From JAZLIL01 sp045617405 (GTDB taxonomy: Bacteria > Bacillota > Clostridia > Lachnospirales > Lachnospiraceae): a stretch of DNA of 6,991 nt. The notes beneath the pieces are model-generated. The model had not been told where the DNA came from and did not search any database. It was given only the letters and a program-made list of their open reading frames with translations. Every line of letters begins with the position of its first letter. Within the stretch, counting starts at the first letter, position 1. Positions 5,784 through 6,991 of the stretch are shown here, piece after piece. The DNA is taken from the NCBI GenBank assembly GCA_045617405.1, contig JAZLIL010000204.1:1-6991 (forward strand), read 5' to 3'. Both the position numbers and the translations under genes were made by a program.

Positions 5784-6990
5784 ACCACTCTTTGAATACT
5801 GCCTTGCTGTCGCCGCCGGGTACTCTTACGACGATGCGGTAACCGTACATGAAGGAGCCCTGTGTTACAGTGACGTTGACGCTTGTTACACCGCTCTTCT
5901 TTGCCTTAATCTTTCCCTTCTTCGTAATCACTGCAATTGAAGGATCCTCAGACTGAAGTGTTACAAGAGCAGTCTTATCAAGACCTTTGAGCTTGATCTT
6001 GTAAGGCTTCCCTATCATCACGCGCTTGTAGACGTTTGCGAGAGGCAGCTCGCCTTCGGCGCTTTGAAGGACTTCCTTCTTAAGGTTGAACTGGTGATTT
6101 GCACTCTTTTCAACCTTGACGCTGACAAGAATCTTATAAACACCGTCATTCTGGCGGACAGTGTATTCTATCTGAGCATTTCCGGCTGCAACACCTGTTA
6201 TCACGCCGCTCTTTTCAATCTTTGCAACCTTTTCATTCGACGATACGGCACCGATTACCGCATCATCTTTGATGTTGGTCAGATTGAGTGCAAAGGATTT
6301 CCCGACTCGTATCGTTTTGTTCATGATAAGGTAAGGAATAATGCGCTTTGAAGTGCCGTTTGCCTGAACCTCGGCTGTGGCATTTGATTCTTCGGCATTC
6401 AAAACGACAATGTATGTTGAAAGCGTAGGTGTTTCAAAGTGAAGTTGACCTTCAAAATACCATGTACGGCGTTCTTCAGAATTTCCCGAATCGTCGATGC
6501 GCAGAACGTGGCAGTGATTTGCATCATCTTCGTTTTCAACAGTTATATCAAGTACGACTTCAATGAGTCCGCCGTTGAAATCGGTAATTCTCTTTCCGCC
6601 TGCTTCGATGTAGATGTCGTAGCTGTACAAAGGTCTCAAAAGTGCGATTGCGAGCATCTTTTCGGAACTGTCGTCCGATGTGTTGTGAATTTCGATGTGC
6701 ATGGATACTTCACTGTCACCGGCCTGATCGGCAATCGCCTTGAGCGCGGTCTTGTCGATGACAAGCTTTCCGCCCGAAAGATTGAAGCTTACGGCTTCAA
6801 GGTCGTTTTCATCGCTGTCCATTACGTCGAGAATAGTATCGAGTGCATCGGAAGGAGCAACAACAGTGCTTACGTCCTCGCCGCCTGCAGCTGCATCAAT
6901 TGAAAGTCCGGTTGTCTTTGCAGCGCCCGAACCGTCTGCTGGTGACGATCCGCCATTGGCAGACGAGGCTAAGTCGGAGGCCAAGCGGTC
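5776..6990 (-). CDS. Large surface or secreted protein with two C-terminal BIG2-like domains, 5' end outside window
   Basis: The frame is open to the right edge, so these are the last 404 residues of a longer protein; the TTG at 6984 is not a credible start. Numbering from the edge, residues 1-45 are a Ser/Ala/Gly-rich linker. About 65-198 is a beta-rich domain ending FETPTLSTYIVVLNAEE, resembling the F-x-T-x-x-FSTY ending seen in many Clostridia surface proteins. Then come two Ig-like repeats, about 217-293 (VSSNEKVAKIEKSGVITGVAAG) and 320-390 (LQSEDPSIAVITKKGKIKAKKSG), both fitting the bacterial Ig-like group 2 pattern of SxxxxVAxIxKxGxI followed by a glycine turn and a final YxxxVxVxV strand. 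No LPXTG signal or C-terminal membrane segment is present, so anchoring, if any, must be through the unseen part. Export is inferred, since the signal peptide would be outside. A role in adhesion or as part of an extracellular enzyme is possible but not shown. Confidence 0.88.
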   Translation of the reverse strand, partial: DRLASDLASSANGGSSPADGSGAAKTTGLSIDAAAGGEDVSTVVAPSDALDTILDVMDSDENDLEAVSFNLSGGKLVIDKTALKAIADQAGDSEVSMHIEIHNTSDDSSEKMLAIALLRPLYSYDIYIEAGGKRITDFNGGLIEVVLDITVENEDDANHCHVLRIDDSGNSEERRTWYFEGQLHFETPTLSTYIVVLNAEESNATAEVQANGTSKRIIPYLIMNKTIRVGKSFALNLTNIKDDAVIGAVSSNEKVAKIEKSGVITGVAAGNAQIEYTVRQNDGVYKILVSVKVEKSANHQFNLKKEVLQSAEGELPLANVYKRVMIGKPYKIKLKGLDKTALVTLQSEDPSIAVITKKGKIKAKKSGVTSVNVTVTQGSFMYGYRIVVRVPGGDSKAVFKEWFK

Positions 6991-6991
6991 T

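Noticed and set aside
6439..6903. Plus-strand open frame of 154 codons inside the surface-protein gene
   Set aside because: Antisense to a domain-bearing coding frame, with no ribosome binding site or recognisable product.

Overview
The window looks like chromosomal DNA from a low-to-mid GC Clostridia species, most likely Lachnospiraceae of the Butyrivibrio/Pseudobutyrivibrio/Roseburia type. This is inferred from the purine-rich Shine-Dalgarno sites (GGAGG, AGGAG, GAGGGT), the AT-rich intergenic DNA, a multi-pass membrane GGDEF protein, and a secreted-type protein with BIG2-like domains. No RNA gene, CRISPR array, insertion sequence or phage gene was seen. No genus can be assigned from the sequence alone.

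Layout. Positions 1-3393 (+) hold the visible part of an operon: the 3' part of a large, highly charged protein I do not recognise (1-1740), a GNAT acetyltransferase with a degenerate second GNAT-like half (1772-2608), and a sugar phosphate isomerase/epimerase-like TIM-barrel protein (2608-3393). The last two genes are joined by a TAATG overlap. An 11-bp perfect stem at 3409-3444 probably terminates this operon and, from the other side, the convergent gene.

Positions 3503-4666 (-) encode a diguanylate cyclase with about seven membrane segments and an intact GGDEF site, but no RxxD inhibitory site at the usual place. A 250-bp AT-rich intergenic region (4667-4916) separates it from a divergent EamA/DMT-family transporter (4917-5783, +). 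This region holds a good sigma-A-type promoter, a second weaker candidate, a nearly perfect 25-bp dyad, three CAGCA repeats exactly 10 bp apart, and a short hairpin just before the ribosome binding site. The transporter ends in an 8-bp tail-to-tail overlap with the 3' end of a large surface or secreted protein (5776-6990, -) whose 5' end lies beyond the window.

How the parts relate. The three + strand genes at the left are probably co-transcribed, but no shared pathway can be read from them. The cyclase, transporter and surface protein look like separate transcription units. I found no clear new multi-gene system. The most unusual items are the unrecognised operon leader protein and the phased repeats and dyad in the transporter leader.
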